The notes beneath the pieces are model-generated. The model was not told where the DNA came from. It did not search any database and saw only the letters and a program-made list of their open reading frames with translations. The position numbers and the translations under genes are program-made. A stretch of DNA of 64,000 bases from Henricia sp. BOLD:AAB3569 (Eukaryota; Echinodermata; Asteroidea; Spinulosida; Echinasteridae): NCBI GenBank assembly GCA_037783545.1, contig JBBELK010000372.1:558001-622000 (forward strand), written 5' to 3'. Each line of letters begins with the position of its first letter. Position 1 is the stretch's first letter. This document shows positions 62,353-64,000 of the stretch, piece after piece.

Positions 62353-62856
62353 TTTTCTCTAAGAACCTGCAAATCTGTAGTTACCAGACTTGCGCCCTCT
62401 TGAGTCCAAGAGCTGAACTTCAAAACATGGTGACTTACATGAGGCATATTTAGATGCAAATTAAAATTGACTCTTCGGTTGGTCAGAAGGAATACGGTTT
62501 CAATAGTAAACTTCAATATGCCACTTTTAAAACAAACTTTACGCTGGAGATATCTTGAAAAATTAAGCAACCTTCTGCATATTCATCCTTTCCCTTTAAG
62601 ACTGCTCCCTTAGTGCCACATGTTGTAACAGAACAACCCACTCATGAATAATTCATGAATAGTAAATGAATAGTTTTGCATCCCGATTACCAGCATTTAT
62701 ATTGTAGACAATACTTTAGTGTTAGAAGCATGTAAATAATCAAATGACAGTACATTATGTGTATCATTCATTAATGAATGTTCTTTGAAGAAACATGTTC
62801 CCATCCTTTGTAGCCGGAGTCCCAATAGAAATTGCATGTATTTAGTATAGATGCCC
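62353..62856. other. stretch without a recognised gene
   Basis: AT-rich, with repeated AATGAATAGT/ATTCATGAAT words near 62643-62670. No exon. Confidence 0.5.
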
Positions 62857-62859
62857 TTA

Positions 62860-63353
62860 CACCATGTTTACACTCGAATCGGCAAAGGTGTATACAGATC
62901 CAGCATTTTTATTGCGACCACAAAACTGAACATTTGCCGCGTTTACACTACACCCCAAATCGCTTCAACTCGCTTCAGAAACTGCAAAAGTCACCACTAA
63001 ATGTAACTGCAGCGCATGCGTGAGCTGTTAGGTGTTGCTGCACTAGTGCCAGATTGGTCAATTAAATCTACCACACGGCGGGCACTGCCCCAAGGACACT
63101 CAAATTGCCGAATCTGTATTCGGGTAGCGTTTACACTACAAGCGACCTTGACGATTGCAGGGTTCAACCCCGCAATTGCGGGGTTCAACCCTACCCCAAA
63201 GGTGACTTGAAAAAGGCTAATCAGACCCGGGTCTGATCCGCCTTTTTCAATTCACCTTTTGCGTTTACACTTAGTGCCTACCCGGCTTCAACTCTCCTTT
63301 TTGGAAATTGCGGAGTTCGATTCGGCAAAGGCGAATCGAGTGTAAACGTGGTG
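62860..63353 (-). mobile_element. MITE family A copy 3
   Basis: CACCATGTTTACACTCGA and TCGAGTGTAAACGTGGTG are inverted ends, flanked by TTA at 62857-62859 and 63354-63356. It is the inverse of copies 1 and 2. Confidence 0.92.
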
Positions 63354-63391
63354 TTACATGCACAAACAAATTCGTACAGAAACTTGGGTTT

Positions 63392-63542
63392 GAGTTCAGG
63401 CAGTCTGTTCTTGACACACAAACAATGTTCTCGCGCCCGAACGACGGGAACACAACCAGAGAACACTGCACTTGGAACAGGATCACGCACCACCCATCCA
63501 CCGAGAACTAGTTACCATGTCAAGAACAGACTGCCCGAACTC
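63392..63542. mobile_element. hairpin MITE, family U copy 2
   Basis: GAGTTCAGGCAGTCTGTTCT and AAGAACAGACTGCCCGAACT are inverted ends. Compared with copy 1 (55153-55282) it has about 20 extra bases around AGAACACTGCACTTGGAACA. Confidence 0.85.
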
Positions 63543-64000
63543 GACCATCGTTTGGGCATGTTGTAGTTCACAGAGTTGCAGATTTGTGTAGAATCATTGT
63601 TAATGGAAACGTAGTGTATATCCACAGAGCACATGTCCATTTGAGCAACAGTAGAAGTTTCATGTATGGAAGACATGTACCTTATTAGTTGTGATGTCTA
63701 TTCTTCGGTCTCATATGCTGCCAACTGTTGTCCCATGCACGACTTGTTTATGTAGCTCAAGTTGCATTTTGGCGATCAGGATATTTTTCTATGAATGTTT
63801 TTTTATCTTCTCTTAAAATCAATGCAATATCTTTAACATTTTCTCAGAAGATAACTTAAACCCTAAAAGGGTACCAGTTAATCTGACATATTTCCCATGT
63901 ACATGTAACTTGCATAACAACAGACCAAGACGTCCCACAAGTGTCTTTCCTTCTTATGCAAGTTAATGGAAGGTTTTGGAAAAGTATGTTGACAAAATAT
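63543..64000. other. window edge, nothing recognised
   Basis: Anonymous AT-rich sequence to the end of the window; possibly still Mical intron. Confidence 0.45.

Overview
The window is metazoan genomic DNA, most likely from a marine invertebrate deuterostome (an echinoderm-like genome is my guess from style only; nothing proves the phylum). The coding exons have introns with GT-AG ends. The rest is dense with short inverted-repeat transposons (MITEs), tRNA-derived SINEs and a few relics of larger elements. There is no operon, plasmid or phage organisation.

Layout. Positions 1 to about 27,950 are essentially intergenic. They hold one terminal exon of an unrecognised coiled-coil gene (2692-2778), one weaker candidate exon (4689-4767), and more than twenty mobile-element copies. 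From 27,954 to beyond 59,404 lies the 5' and central part of one large plus-strand gene, a MICAL (FAD-dependent F-actin monooxygenase). I traced 22 coding exons by splice sites and reading phase: 5,880 nt, 1,960 codons, all phases compatible. They encode the monooxygenase (exons 1-8), a CH domain (exons 9-10), a linker, a LIM domain (exons 13-14), a proline-rich and acidic linker, one 2,655-nt giant exon, and a run of tiny exons encoding Lys/Pro-rich peptides. The C-terminal Rab-binding bMERB domain of the family is not in the window, so the gene runs off or continues past the right side. From 59,404 to 64,000 I see only repeats, including a 10-copy satellite made from the A-box half of a tRNA-like SINE.

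How the parts relate. The monooxygenase-CH-LIM order is the usual MICAL order: the enzyme oxidises actin methionines and disassembles filaments, typically downstream of semaphorin-plexin signalling. Most introns carry nonautonomous transposons, several only tens of bases from a splice site. Nested insertions allow target sites to be read directly: TTAA for three families whose ends begin AGG, a 3-bp site (mostly TTA) for two others, TA-like for one, and an apparent 8-bp duplication for a 605-bp near-palindrome. No new defence or metabolic system is apparent. The most novel items are a decayed duplicate of MICAL exon 12, duplicated KKxPK microexons, repeated DL(S/T)V motifs in the giant exon, a GC-AG intron, and the A-box satellite.
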